Shown here in pieces: positions 38,461 to 50,365 of a stretch of 64,000 nucleotides of DNA; position 1 is the first letter of the stretch; each line of letters begins with the position of its first letter. This DNA comes from Macquaria australasica. Its lineage: Eukaryota; Chordata; Actinopteri; Centrarchiformes; Percichthyidae. The stretch spans positions 434,001-498,000 of the forward strand of contig SEMN01000174.1 in NCBI GenBank assembly GCA_005408345.1, in the 5' to 3' direction. The notes beneath the pieces were generated by a model. The model was not told where the DNA came from, did not search any database, and worked only from the letters and a program-made list of their open reading frames with translations. The translations under genes were made by a program, and so were the position numbers.

Positions 38461-41400
38461 TTAATAAAAGGCAGCCTAATGCAGTTTGTGATAATGTTGC
38501 TAAAAGGTAACGTATCTGACCATTTCTTTATGATGCTGATAGTTATAATCTCTCTGCTCATTTTGTCATTGATGTGTTGGGCGCTTAAATTAATGTGTAC
38601 TTCTTGAAAGGATTGCATAACAAAAACGACTAACTATTGCACTTTACCAACAATTTACAGTGATAAAATCACATTTACCGAAATAAATGGTGTATTAAGA
38701 ACATTCTCATGGTTGCAGATGATAATAATATATTTTACAGTTTTATCTACTCTTTCACAGGGAGGTCAGAGGTCATCTTACAGCAGCTGGTATGTGCTCA
38801 ATCTCTTGGCTGAGGACTTTTCATCCAGGTGTCTGGAGGCCCACACAGAGCCTTGAAGCTGAGTTGAGTGGTTGACAGACAGCCTCTCTAACTACTCCAC
38901 CTTCCTGCCTTCCTCCTACATGCTACAGCTCTTCAAAGCATATTAATATATAACTAATTGGATAATGTTATAGCACATATTGTAATCTGAAGCATGTATT
39001 ATGTAATGGATTAGATTGTTATTAACTAAAATTTAGGAACAACGTGATACTCGTTATGGAGACAATATGTATAAAATGAAGAGGTGTCTGAATGAAATGA
39101 AACTTTTTTTTGCCTTTTTAGCCTTTATTTGAGTGCAGTGACAAGAAACGTTGGAGGATGACTTTGAGACATTGTTGTTATGTGGTATGGGCCTCAACCA
39201 TTAGGCTACCAGGGCTCCCAATGAACATTTGACTGTGCTGATAGCATGTAATAGGACATCAAGTTGGTAATGGATTGGTCTGAGATGTAACTGTCTGTTA
39301 GGAAAAGATTCATTGGTTTAATTGACAAAAAAGCTGGATTTGATTAAGTGGAATACAAGTCAAAACTAAGACATTTGCAGACTAAGTGGCCCTGAGACTA
39401 TACACTTAAAAAGTTTTGTTTTCTCATTTTACACAGCAACCCTGGTTCCCATATATGCACCACATCCACACTTCATTCCTTCATTTTCTGTTTTGACCTG
39501 CTTTCTGACTCGGATTCTCAAGATTGGACTCTTGAGATTATGTTGCTGACAATGACAAAAAAAAATCTCTGTATTATATAGTGTTTTACCCGCTTTCCTT
39601 CTCCTTACTCAATTGTGTTTGCATCGTGTGTGGACTGCATCTGTGTTGAATTCAAATTACAACAGCAGCCAGACCATATATCGTTTTTTTTTTTTTTTGA
39701 AAGACCAGTTCACAATAAGTAGCCTCTGTTTTTTACTCTTTTATTACATTTGAACTACTTTCCCTGTAAATCGCCCACTACGGCTATTTGTCAAGTCACT
39801 ATGTTTCTTGATATTTGATTGTAAAGACTGCTAATTATGAGATCACTTCACAGTATTCTCTTGCCCTGAAAGGAATGTAATGCATCCCTTGTAACTGTCC
39901 ACATGACTTCCTGCTTTCACCTCCTGCTCTTCTTGTTTACATTGCTCATTTGTACATTGTGTCTGGAGCTCAGACTGTCTGACCACATCTATATCTGGCA
40001 GTGACGATCGGACAGCTCTGGCTTTCTTAAGCCCGGGCTACCACAAATATCTTGTGTCTGGATATGGTTGAAAAGGATTTACACACAGGATTCAAATGTG
40101 TTTCCTGTATACAGACTTAAATCAAATGTCTCTTTCTTGTGAAGAAGCACATGCATGTGTGCTAGCTCTCATTATTCTGTCTCTATATATTGACAGTAAA
40201 CACCACTCCGCTAGTTGCCCATCTGCGAGACTCCAGACAATCCATTTTGACAGGCATGCTACTATCCAAACTGCCTGCCAACTGTTTGAATTGCATGCAT
40301 TTTCTGATTGGATCTGCTCAGGAAAATGTATTTCCATATGGATGTGACACACATTACATTTTCACTTTATCATTAATGTGGTCAAATGCATCTCTCATGA
40401 CATTTGAGGCATTTTTTATTCCTCCTGCATGTGCCGTACAGTATGTGTGGCTTATGCACATGATTTTGTAACTTAAACATGCACACACATGATTAAAACG
40501 TGTTGATTGCAGGTGCAAAGGTAGTCGCTATCAACAGAATCCATTTTTTTTACTGTTATGATTTGAATGATAAGTCACATTTAAACCTGTGTAATTTTAC
40601 ACTATGATTAGTTTCCAAGATAATATGAAATTAAGTGAATAATGCTTAATGCTTTATAAGATGTCCTATCCTATGACAGAGCTGCCCCCTGATTTTTTTT
40701 TTTTTTTCATTGAACAGAGACCTGAGTCTGAGTGAAGGCAAAGATATTCACAGAGACATCCCTGCCTGCACTTGAGGCTCTGTCACAGGATATTGCAACT
40801 GCACTCTTTAAGAGAAGCAATAACAGCTCACATTTCATCTGAGACTGCATTTCTTAAAAGGTGTAGCGTCGAGATAACCAACATTTCCTTCAACAACCAA
40901 CAGTGTCTGAGAGAAAATAAAGAGTAAAGTACAGAAGCTTGGGAAAGAATTAGAACAAAAAAACAAACAATTGACTTATCAAATGGGTAAACTCACAATG
41001 TTAATGGGTAGATATAACTGCATTATTTGCCTTGTCAGTTAGCATTTCTTTTCAGAACTTGCCAATATGGCGAATTGACCATGACTGAAAGCATAGAAAT
41101 TAGAAATTATTCAAATGTGAAAGGGTCTTCAGGTTGCTATGCAAATGTTGGACCATTTGTGTTTGAACTTCTTGCTTTGCATAGAAAAGAGAATGTGCTG
41201 TACTTTCACACTTTTTCACTTTTTAGAAGTGCACTTGAAACAAAACAAAAAGGAATGTGGTGTGTGTTTGCTTTTCCACAGCAGTCATATTTTGTGAATA
41301 GCAACTCATTTCGTACACGCATTCTTTTATTGATGTTTCACTTCAAGGCATGGGTGTTTAAAAGGAGATCACGTTACAGGAGCTGCAATCCAGTTTATAA

Positions 41401-41589
41401 AAAATGACTACAGATGCGTCACAAGAAATTAAGAGGAAAGTAATAAACTATAGGTTTGTGTGCATTTGTGTACTGTACATGAGGGCATCAATGTATATGT
41501 GTATGTATCTGTGCGCAGGAGACTGGGTTTCTCTGACTTACAGCAGGAGAGGCAGACGTGGTGTTCCAAGATACTCCCTGAGCACCAGC
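38461..41589. other. Gene-poor AT-rich DNA
   Basis: No gene or clear repeat was recognised. There are T runs near 39683 and 40697. The 126-codon + strand frame at 41027-41407 has no recognisable domain, and a frame of that length is expected by chance in this composition. Confidence 0.5.
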
Positions 41590-42060
41590 AATTAATGATG
41601 ACAATTTAAATTTTGATACGCCGGTCTTTGCCGAGGCAGCCGGGCTAGACGAGTTGAGGAAGTCACCTATCTAATAGATGCCACATGATATTAATGTACC
41701 TAGGCGCGCTCCCTCTAACCTGGCAGCCACGGGAAATCAATCACCACCCCGACATTACTTTCTTTTGACAAATATGCTCTCACCGGCCAGGTAGCAGAGC
41801 TAATGGCCTCCAAAGTATATCTGTCAAAGACACAGCTCCTATTAATTATTCAGTCACCTGTGTTCCTATGCTGTGGTGCTACCTTACAATATTTACAGTG
41901 CTGCAAGAGGCCGTTCTCCCACCGGCTTACTGTCCCTGAAGTGCCGGGCTGCTTTTGCATGAGCCATAATTCCATCTGCTCCGCTTCTACTGAGAGCGGC
42001 AATGAGGCTAGCTGCTTTCATTGCCTATCAAAAAACACGCTGGCCTCTGGAGGTGCATGA
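41590..42060. promoter_or_regulatory. Candidate conserved non-coding element upstream of b3galt2
   Basis: It is repeat-free, of balanced composition, and contains 'cctattaattattcagtcac', 'ctttgacaaata'-type and 'ttttgcatgagcc' sites that fit homeodomain, SOX/TCF and POU binding cores. It lies 2-2.5 kb upstream of the inferred promoter. The 85-codon frame through it lacks a domain. Enhancer function is inference. Confidence 0.3.
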
Positions 42061-43129
42061 GTGTAAACATGACTGAAGGCTGATGAAGGGTTTGCGTTGT
42101 GTTTAGATCATTAATGAGGCAGGTAGGGTTTCATCGTCATGCTGTGGTGGTGGGAAAGAGTCAGTGCTGTCAACATCCTCGAGCATGTGAGGGCTTTTCT
42201 CTTGTCAGGTTGGATGTGAAAGCATGCTAAATATAGTTGGTAATCATGTGTGCATAATGATGCATCACTAATGTAACAAAGAGGGCAAAAGATGTGTTTT
42301 AAAATAGTGTTGTCCATTGAGAAACGTAGAGGCAGTGTTAAACAAAGAGCACAATGGTGGCAAATCCAGCTTTTACCATCCAACCACTGGCCACCATGCT
42401 CTTACAGAGTAAAATCCCCTTTTTTTCCGCCCACAGAGGGGGAGCAGGGTGGTTGGCTTGGGAGGAGGGGGAGAGGAGGGGAAGAGGAAGTGATGCTGCA
42501 TTCAGGTGAATGTAGGAAAAGTGGGAGGAATGACTTTCCTACTTGGAAATACATCCAGTTTAGCTTTCAGGTGGAAGACACTGCTTTCAAATGGGATTTT
42601 TTTCCCCGAATGGACCCTGATAGCTCCACTTCCCATACTGAATTCTGACATCATCTGACATTGTTTGGGATCATAAACCCATCTACTGTTAAAGCAAATT
42701 TTCATCACGTTCGCATTCAGCAGTAAAGGTATGTCATTGCTGGACATGGACATTAGCAATTAGAATTTTCTGGATGTTTTTGTTTTGTTTCGTTTTGTGG
42801 ACCAAAAGTAGAGACAATCTGCACAAAAAAGCTGCATAATTTCCACTTAAGTACTCACAAATGAATAACAACATTCCAGTCCTATATAGGATCTTTGTCA
42901 GGTTGCTTTATATACGCTTCCTCTTCCTTCCTCGTTTCTAAATGTTACTTAATGTGACAGTTAACAATCATTTATCAATTAGTAATTAGCTCGGGCATAC
43001 AATTTTAATTAATAAGTGGCCAATAGAATGTAGACACTCAAACATCACACCTATATGTGATTCCAAAACAATGGGCATTAATCTACTGCTATAACAGTCT
43101 CCTCTCTTGTAGGCAGGTTCCCATTTCCC
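42061..43129. other. Unique DNA, no gene seen
   Basis: It includes a purine-rich patch at about 42430-42490. Overlapping frames of 85-118 codons at 42292-42759 lie on opposite strands and neither resembles a known family. Confidence 0.5.
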
Positions 43130-43395
43130 AGTCACAAGAGCATTAGTGAGGTCGGGCTCTGATGTTGGGCGGTAAGGCCTGACTTGCCGTCAAGGTTCCA
43201 GCTCATCCCCAAGGTGTTAGATGGGGTTGAGGTCAGGGCTCTGTGCAGGCTAGCCTGGCTTTGTGTTTCCACATGATAATGCCCCTGTGCACAAAGTGCC
43301 TTCCCAAACTGTTGCCACAAAGTTGGAAGCACACTATTGTCTAAAAATATCATTGGTTGCTGTGGCAGTGAAGGCCAAACCATGAAAAAACAGCC
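43130..43395 (-). pseudogene. Tc1/mariner-type transposase remnant, broken and partly inverted
   Basis: On the - strand one frame reads QSPDLNPI, a stop, HLGDELEP, a stop, then a tail with RPTSEPDLTNALV. This is the conserved region around the third catalytic residue of Tc1-family DDE/D transposases. Upstream on the - strand another frame reads DNSVLPTLWQQFG. The second catalytic motif, HDNAPVHK, is present but reads on the + strand (about 43269-43296). That segment is therefore inverted relative to both flanks. Stops, frame changes and the inversion show that the gene is dead; only part of the C-terminal half remains. The 83-codon - strand frame is a hybrid of correct and shifted frames. Confidence 0.8.
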
Positions 43396-43424
43396 TCAGA
43401 CCAAGAGTACTCAAAGGTATTTAG

Positions 43425-43475
43425 ACAGGGGTCTCCCCCGCTGTGGGACAATAAAGGCTTATCTTATCTTGGCTT
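43425..43475 (+). repeat. LINE-type 3' tail fragment
   Basis: It contains 'ctgtgggacaataaaggctt' followed by 'atcttatctt', the usual 3' end of some teleost LINEs with a short tandem tail. A second tail with longer 'tcttatcttatctta' lies at 56652-56697. Confidence 0.7.
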
Positions 43476-44084
43476 TACAGTGTAAAAAGGTAAATCATGG
43501 CTCAGTTTTCTATTCAAAAGGCAACTTGTTGTGATTTAAATTTCAAAGCCATGGTTAAGGCCTTCTGAACGTGTATCCATGACATTCTCCTCACTTTTGT
43601 TTGTTTTTATTTAAAAACTGTTTTTTAAAAAAAAGTTTGATTTCCTCAGAAGAATTTAGTGGTGGCTTTTTTAACATCTTCAAACAAGTAACAACATATA
43701 AACCTTTTCAAGTAGGCTTATGGTTTCATGAAGGTAAGTTTTACATTTGAGACATTTTCATTGTAATGTAAAAATATGGAACTCAATGTAATGTTTTTAT
43801 GTTAAAAAACACGTATTTGTACAATAGTGTTGCTTGCTTGTGGGTGTGTCAAACATAATAACTGACATTTAATGTAATACCTCTCAAACTTTAATAAAAT
43901 GTTCCTCTAAAAGGGTCGAATAATAATAGCTTGGAACAAGAATATAATACCAGTAATAATACGGGCTGTGCCTTTAGCAAGTTTTAATTATAACAGTATG
44001 TGTTGGAACACATTTTGAGCTTGGGCGTGTTTGTGTGAATGCGTGTGTGAATGTGTGAGTGTGTGTGTGTAGGGGGTCGATTTT
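43476..44084. other. Upstream flank of b3galt2, no gene seen
   Basis: AT-rich unique DNA that ends in a short GT array (about 44040-44072) immediately before the composition switches to GC/CpG-rich. Confidence 0.5.
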
Positions 44085-44200
44085 TCACCCACACCCCGAG
44101 AACGCAACGTGAGCATCTAACTGGGTCACGTGAGATGCTCCGCTAATAATGCAGTGACGTGGTAGAGTTCCGTCAGTGTAGCGGTGTCTGACAGCCAGCC
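44085..44200 (+). promoter_or_regulatory. b3galt2: Inferred b3galt2 promoter region
   Basis: The composition changes sharply to CpG-containing DNA at about 44085, continuing to about 44560. No TATA box is evident. A perfect E-box in 'gtcacgtga' (44125-44133) lies between short inverted arms 'gagcatct' (44111-44118) and 'agatgctc' (44133-44140). A CRE-like 'gtgacgtgg' follows at 44153. The transcription start is not determined. The link to b3galt2 is inferred from orientation, the donor at 45025 and the absence of any other gene. Confidence 0.4.
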
Positions 44201-45024
44201 TGCCCGGGCCAGTAGCCGTCTTGTCCGGCTGGGAAATCCGACAGGGGTCGGTCCAACACGGAGCGGAGGAAAGATCCAGGAGAAGAAAAACAAGAAGGAG
44301 CGGACTCACAAATCGAAGCGGGGAGGTGAAGGTAGACGAGTAGTCGTTTTTGTTTTTCCTCCAGGACTCGGGGAACATGTTTTGGCAGTGATTGGACTCA
44401 GAGGTGGGAGAGGATATTTTTTATTCTGTTTTTCTCCATTGCTTTCACTGCGCTGATACTCTACATCAGCCTGCCGAGCATTGAGAAGGACCAGCCGCAC
44501 TCCTGCTTCTCTGTCGCCGCTGCTCTCCCCTCCTTCTAGCGGACGGGGCTCCGGATAAACGTGTGTGGATGCTGTGGTGTTTTCTATTACATTTTCACAT
44601 TAAATAACACCCTTGGAGAGGGCGATAAACTAGGATAAGATCACGAAACAACAGTGAAAAACAGCGAGGGGAAGCCAAAATATTTAATAAGTGGTGAGGT
44701 AGAGGGGAGCTGTGGTGTATAACGGACACAAGGAGCAGGAGAGAGAGGGAGGAAAGGAGGAGTCGCAGCAGGAGGAGAACCAAAAACCTGCAGGTTTGTT
44801 GAGCCTGTGGGGATGAGGACGAGGAGGGACGTAACACATCCAAGGTGTCAGTGTGATTAGAGGAGAGGGAGCTGGAGGAGGAGAGGCACTAAAGTAGCCT
44901 GCAGATTGTTTCCAGTCCAAGCAGGCGGTGATGGCGGGTGAAGGCACTGGGGTTCGCACACTCTGTCAGCCGACCGCAGCCCTGTCAGCAGCCTCAGCAG
45001 CAGCAGCAGCATGAGGAGGAGGAG
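44200..45024 (+). other. b3galt2: Probable non-coding first exon of b3galt2 (5' UTR)
   Basis: A GC- and purine-rich block ends in 'gaggaggaggag' followed by a good splice donor, 'gtacgc', at 45025. Vertebrate B3GALT2 has a non-coding first exon and a single coding exon, which fits. The 5' limit is uncertain and earlier donors such as 'aaggtagacg' near 44332 are possible. Open frames on both strands in this block are compositional. RNA evidence would settle the boundaries. Confidence 0.5.
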
Positions 45025-46070
45025 GTACGCAGCACTGCATGTCTCATCAGTCCTCCACATCCTCATTATTCATTTAGCCTTGCCCGCCCTCCTCTCCCGT
45101 CCATTACATCCAGCCATCCACCCTTCCCAGCCGTCTTGACTAGCATCCATCCATCCATCAATCAGTTCATCCATCTGTGCCCTTTGCCTATGTCCCAACA
45201 TCCTACATCTCCTCTCCATCAGGCACATTTTGGACCACCAGTGGTCTTGCAGGGACACTCAGGGGCCCCTCAGGCAGGTGGAAAATTAAGAATACTTTGT
45301 TTGTACTGTTACTTCACTCCCTAAGGATGAATGTTGATGATAACTTTCATTCCTCCTTGCCCAGAGTCAGAGAATCCTGAAGGTACGATCACTATCATCA
45401 AATAGGAGCCAGTAGTCTATACTGAATTTGTTTACATAGATTCAAGTTTAGGAAACCCCTTCTTGGATCTGCCAAGAAGCCAGGGAGTTCCCATTGATCC
45501 AGTTCAATTAACAGGGCTTTTTATTCACTTCATCACGTCCAGCTGTCTGAGCTATTTGGCACTGAAGCCTGTGCATGTGTAGGGATATCTGCTAACTGCT
45601 GAGATGATTTAAAAAAGCAGCTAAACTCACCATCTGAGTATTAACTTTGCCCACTAGACTATGAAACTTTAATAGGGTCTAATTTTCAAACCACCTCATA
45701 ATTTATTGCTGTGGCATCTGAACTGACATCCCCGAAAAAGAGTCGAAGCGAGAGGAGAATACGGCCGGGCTTTATTAACGAAGTAAAACAGAAATACTGC
45801 TAGAATTAAATTCAGTAGTAAAAGTTGGCAGCAGCACAATGAGATGGGTTGGATATCACTCTCACTGAGTGGAAGAAAATCACTGTCATATAATATTTAC
45901 TACAACTACAGCAGCTCAGAGCGGCCAAAGCTTTATTTCCCAGAGGTCTCTTGTATTCTTGAGTCCAGTTTTAAGAGGCTGCTCGATCCTTTGTTACAGC
46001 CTTTTTTAAAGGACACATGAATCTAAATGTTGCACTGTACGTCTATATTATATGGCTTTGACTTGTGAGT

Positions 46071-46682
46071 TAAAGGGTCATTTCACTAGTTTTGGCCCCA
46101 TCTGGTAAAGTTTTGAGATGTCCATCTGAGGTTTATGCCTCCACCCCATTACAGTGTAGGTGAATGGGATTACATTTGTGGTGCTAACATGAAAAAGTTA
46201 CATGTAAAAAAAAAAGGGGGGGGGGGGTAATGTTTATTTTCATGGTTGATTATTCTGCTTTTATTTGTTTCATTTATTGTTTGGTCAAAAAAAGGCATAA
46301 AAAGAAAAGAAAAATTTAATTTTCTTAAAAGACACAGAATCTTCAAGTAGCTATTTTTGTCTAATAGTCCAAAAGCCCACAATCTTCTCAATCTAGAAGC
46401 TGAAACTGGGGAATGTTTGGCGTTTTTGCTTAAAAAATTACCTAAACTATTATGAAAATAGTTACCGATTAATTATCTGTCGATCAACTGATTGATTAGT
46501 GGACTTCAGCTTTAAAAAAATCAACAGCAAAATGTCTTTGAAGAAATGAATGCCCTGTTTTTCTTGGTTAATATGGGAGCACATAAAACTGTCTGCACGG
46601 CTAGATGCCACCAGAGAGAGAGCGATAAAGGTAAGTGAGAAAATACAGGGTGTTTTTGTAATTTGGGTGAACTGACCCTTTA
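46071..46682. mobile_element. MITE with 'TTAAAGGGTCA' inverted termini, carrying an insertion
   Basis: The left end 'ttaaagggtcatttcac' is mirrored by the right end 'gtgaactgaccctttaa'. Outer sequence flanks an inner block at about 46230-46515 that belongs to the 'gattaatcgattaat' family, so this is a nested insertion. An A10-G12 homopolymer junction (46206-46227) marks the left edge of the inner block. The 114-codon - strand frame here is a by-product. Confidence 0.75.
46230..46515 (-). repeat. 'CGATTAATCAATTA' family repeat, copy 2, nested
   Basis: It contains 'ctagaagctgaaactgggga', 'tgtttggcgtttttgcttaa' and the end 'gatcaactgattgattagtg', which is the reverse of the copy at 11318. It lies wholly inside the MITE at 46071-46682. 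Confidence 0.75.
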
Positions 46683-47234
46683 AGGATCGGATATGGTCAT
46701 GTCGTGTGACGGGGGGCTCCAGTGGCCTGGCCCAGATCTGACCAGCCTCTAGTGATGAAGGGTAAGATAAAAAAATAAAAAAACACAGCTGGTCATCCAG
46801 TGTCACTCATCAGCTCTGCAACACTTAGCAAGAACGCAACTCTCCGTCTCCCAGCGGTCCTATCCTAGTTGAGTCAGATATACACCAAACAACATTTTCA
46901 AAGTCAGTTCACTCAAATACCCCAAAACCCATTTTATCTCTTTCTTACCATTTTTTATTGGGACTGGTTATTTGGATAGAACATTTGTTCTCGTCAAACT
47001 GTACACAGCAAAGTCTGGAACAAGGGCATATAGACACAGGTACACTTAAGCAAAAAACTGAAAACAAAAGTGAATCAATGGACAGCGTTACCTGTTACTT
47101 CAAAAACTGGACAAATACAATGCAATACAATTAGTTTTTAAATAAATACATTTAAAATACAAAGTACACTGGCAAATGCTCAGTACTTGAATGTAGCCAT
47201 TATTTTACAATTTTATCCAATTTATATCTCTCAA

Positions 47235-48022
47235 ACCAGTATTTTCCAACCAGGGCTACTTGGGAACTTCTGCACTTGCAAAGGGGGTACGTGGAAAGAT
47301 TGTGGAGTATCTTGACTAATTTGAAAAGACAAAAATTACAATTTGATTTAAAAATGTATGTCCACATGTTGAGTCGGGTGGGAAATTAGCACCAGCCATC
47401 TGCCAAATGCTGGTAAAATATGAAAGTGGCTGATAGATTTTAGACACAAAATAAGGATTTACTATTGAGTGGCTGGTGAATTTGAACATTTATCTGTCAG
47501 TGGCTGGTAGGCGTTCACATTTTAAAAAGTTAATTTCCCACACTGCATGTGTTGCGATTGAGAGTGCTTGGAAACTAGTTAGCAAGCGAGCAGAAAAGTT
47601 AGCAGTTGCCTTAAAGTAATGGATGAATGGTTAAAATAGACAGCTAAAAGAAAAGAATAAATAGTTGAAAAAGTTAGCTAAAGTAATGGATAAATGGTTA
47701 AAATAGATAGCTTAAAGTAGTGGATAAACAGTTGAATAGTTAACAGTAATGGAGAAATGGTTGAAAAAGCTAACTTCTGCCACTAGAAGTACGAATGCAA
47801 ACTTGACCAAACCAACCTAAACATTGACAGTTCAACTGTATAAAAAAATAATGTATCAATATCCACTTCTATATAGTTAATAGTGTTAAATAACATCCAG
47901 TTTAAAATCAATTCAAATAAACACATTTGGGACATGACAGGTGGTGTTGAATAAATGGGTACTTTTACAAAAGGGCTGTGGGGGTATGTCTAAGAGGTAA
48001 AAAAACAGTTGGGAACCACTCA
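47235..48022. mobile_element. hAT-like element remnant ('CCAACCAGGGCTACTTGGG')
   Basis: The left end 'ttttccaaccagggctactt' and right end 'cagttgggaaccactca' are inverted relatives. Sub-terminal 'gggggtacgtgg' is mirrored by 'gggggtatgtctaag'. The interior at 47585-47780 is a diverged tandem array of 'aaagtaatggataaatggtt'-like units. The segment 47375-47540 contains three 'gtggctgrt' motifs and may be a later insertion. No transposase was seen. Confidence 0.7.
47585..47780 (+). repeat. Diverged tandem array, ~40-60 bp units
   Basis: Four to five units share 'agtaatgga(t/g)(a/g)aatggtt' and 'aagttagc' or 'agatagct' spacers. The array is inside the hAT-like remnant. Confidence 0.7.
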
Positions 48023-48754
48023 CTTATACAATACAATTATTTTATGAAACATTGCAATTTGCTCAAGATTATAAAAACTCCATACCTCACTTTGGTAAAG
48101 GAAAACTGGAATTACCGGCTTGTCAAATAGTTTGCACTGAATCAGACGGAGAGAGTGAAAGTTAGGAAGAAGAAGAGCAACAACACCACCTCTCACCTCT
48201 ATTTCACTTGTTTTCTTGGCAGCCTTTGTGAACTCTTCACTGCAATCAGATGGTAAACAAGAGTCAGAAAATGACAGATTGTTGAGGATTAGTGCAGCTG
48301 AACAGGGGCAGGAAAGTGACCAGGACGGTGGGAGGGATTAAGATGAGACCACAGAAATGCACTGAGGGGAGAGGTGTGGACAGCTGCCTCCTTACTTTTA
48401 AGTGACTGCTCTGAACAAAGCCTGGGACTGAATTATCTGGAAGATTTCTTTTAAGATGAGCCCAGCATGACCTCGACAGAACAAAGCCAAGCCACAATGG
48501 CAGTGAAACTAGTTCAGACGTTTCTTGCCAGCATAAGCAATACAGTAAGAAGAGAGTGAGCGATAGAAAATACAGTTGTTTTAAAGACAAATACATTTCT
48601 TGAGACTTAGGTTTGGTTTTTGGTTCCCAACTGGAAAGCTAACAATGGAGACTGAGAGCCAGGGCAGATTAAACAGAAACAAAACAGTGGGCACGCTCTC
48701 CTTACTCAGTGCTGGCCATATTTATTGGCGTAACAACTGTACTGTCACCAGACA

Positions 48755-48820
48755 CTAACGCATGTTCTGAAACATGTGCTTTATTAAAACACATGTTCTG
48801 AAACGTGCTTTATTAAAGCA
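48755..48820 (+). repeat. Short tandem duplication, ~29-bp unit
   Basis: Two units of 'catgttctgaaac' followed by 'gtgctttattaaa' are in tandem. A third relative, 'actcatgttctgaagcgtgc', occurs about 900 bases away at 49711-49735, where it is again preceded by 'cactaac'. Confidence 0.8.
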
Positions 48821-49149
48821 TTAAACAGACACACTTCATGACCGATTTGAGGTTTGTGAAGCCGTCTTGGAGTGGAACACTGCAGGGTTTGCTACATAAT
48901 TAAGGCTAAATAGAAGAGGAATAGCCCGGTTTTCATTTCCTAGAAAACATTTGGATGTCGAATACACAGTGACATTACAACCTCCCTGTATCATAATTTA
49001 AAAACAAACGTCATCTATAGCTGCAGGCTGCACCATTTTGTGAAATCAGGAACTATATACATTTTCTAATATGACTTAAAAATGTTGCTAAAGCTGGGAA
49101 TACAGCCACTACTTCAACAGTCAGCTAAGTGCTTGAGTTATGAAAAACC

Positions 49150-49710
49150 AGTGATGAAAGAAGTATTCAGATCCTCTTAAGAAAAAGTAGAAATACTACA
49201 ATGTAAAAAATACCCCATTACAAGTAAAAGTCTTGTATTCAGAATTGTACTTGAGTAGAATTACAGAAGTATTATTAGTAAAATGTACTTAAAGTATCAA
49301 AAGTATACGCATTATGCAGTAAAATGAGTGTTATATTATTGGATTGTTGTCACTGATGTATTAATGTGTAAGTAGCAATTGACTGTTGTAGTTAGTCAAG
49401 ATGGAGCTCCTTTTAACTACTTTATATAGTGCTGGGTAGTATAATCTATAGCAATCCATCAAGTTTAGTGTTAATAGTAAGTTGATCTTTGTCATTAAAA
49501 ACGTATTATACCAATTAGTGAACGCCATTCTCCACAGCTTGCTTTCTTTGTTTCCACGCCTACATAAACAGCCTAGCCTGTGGAATAAATGTAGTGGCGT
49601 AGTATAAAGTACCATAAAATGGTAATACTAAAGTAAAGTATCTAGAAAATGTACTTAAGCACAATACTTGAGTTAATGTACTTGTCTTGTACTGTCAAAA
49701 ACTAACACTA
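49150..49710 (+). mobile_element. MITE of the 'TACTTAAGTA' family, with an internal foreign segment
   Basis: The left part is 'gaaagaagtattcagatcct' and 'ccccattacaagtaaaagtc'. The right part is 'tagtataaagtaccataaaa' and 'acttgagttaatgtactt'. These are the ends of a very common teleost element full of 'agtac' motifs. Bases 49519-49578 do not fit the element and are an exact inverted copy of 50366-50425. Confidence 0.75.
49519..49578 (+). repeat. Perfect 60-bp inverted repeat, left arm
   Basis: This arm starts 'tgaacgccattctccacagc' and ends 'cagcctagcc'. It is the exact reverse complement of 50366-50425, 787 bases to the right, and interrupts a MITE. Both arms are open in one frame (LGCLCRRGNKESKLWRMAF), but that peptide matches nothing I recognise. 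Confidence 0.95.
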
Positions 49711-49804
49711 ACTCATGTTCTGAAGCGTGCTTTATTCAACCAATTCCTGCTGCCCACACTCCCCACCGTGACAATTTGAATACGTTATTTTGGGCCCTGG
49801 GAAA

Positions 49805-49902
49805 TTATAATGGATATTTTTCACTATTTTTTAACACTTTATAGAGAAAACAATCGGCAGGTTAATTGATAATGCAAATAATCATTAGTTGCAACCTTGA
49901 GA
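49805..49902 (-). repeat. Fragment of the 'CGATTAATCAATTA' family
   Basis: It has 'caatcggcaggttaattgat' and 'aatcattagttgcaacc', the terminal part of the family also seen at 11318 and 46230. Confidence 0.6.
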
Positions 49903-50365
49903 GCGATGGTCCTCCAAGGATGAAGCCACTTTTCAGCCACAACAATCAGGATTTCTTTGTCGAAGTAGCCTTTTTTTGTGTGTGGCCTTAGTCAGGGAAT
50001 TTTTTAAGAACCCAGACTTTTCTTAACCCTGATGAAGGCCATGTGCTGCAACCCTACTTGAACATTAAAATAAATCAAATGTAGTGGCTGAATGAGAATT
50101 GCTGCTTCAAGGCAGTGTTATTAGACAGACCAGGAACCTCACTCAGCCACATAATCAGTCAGGCCTGTTTCAATAAAACAGAATTTAACCTCTAACTTCA
50201 GTGAACAGCTCTTCTAAACGGCTCCCAAATGGGAGCTGTATTTTTCTGAAGGAAAATGTGTCACTATCACAAAGTGCACTGTTATACTGAATGAAGGTCA
50301 TATACTCATCGACATCAGCAAAGCTTGTTTTGCATGCATTACACACATTGTGGAGGAAGAAATCG

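Noticed and set aside
41027..41407. 126-codon + strand frame
   Set aside because: No recognisable domain and no splice or start context. A few frames this long are expected by chance in 64 kb of this composition.
44938..45324. 128-codon + strand frame across the first-exon donor
   Set aside because: It runs through the inferred splice donor in CAG/GGA-rich DNA, has Pro/His/Ser-rich low complexity and no domain.
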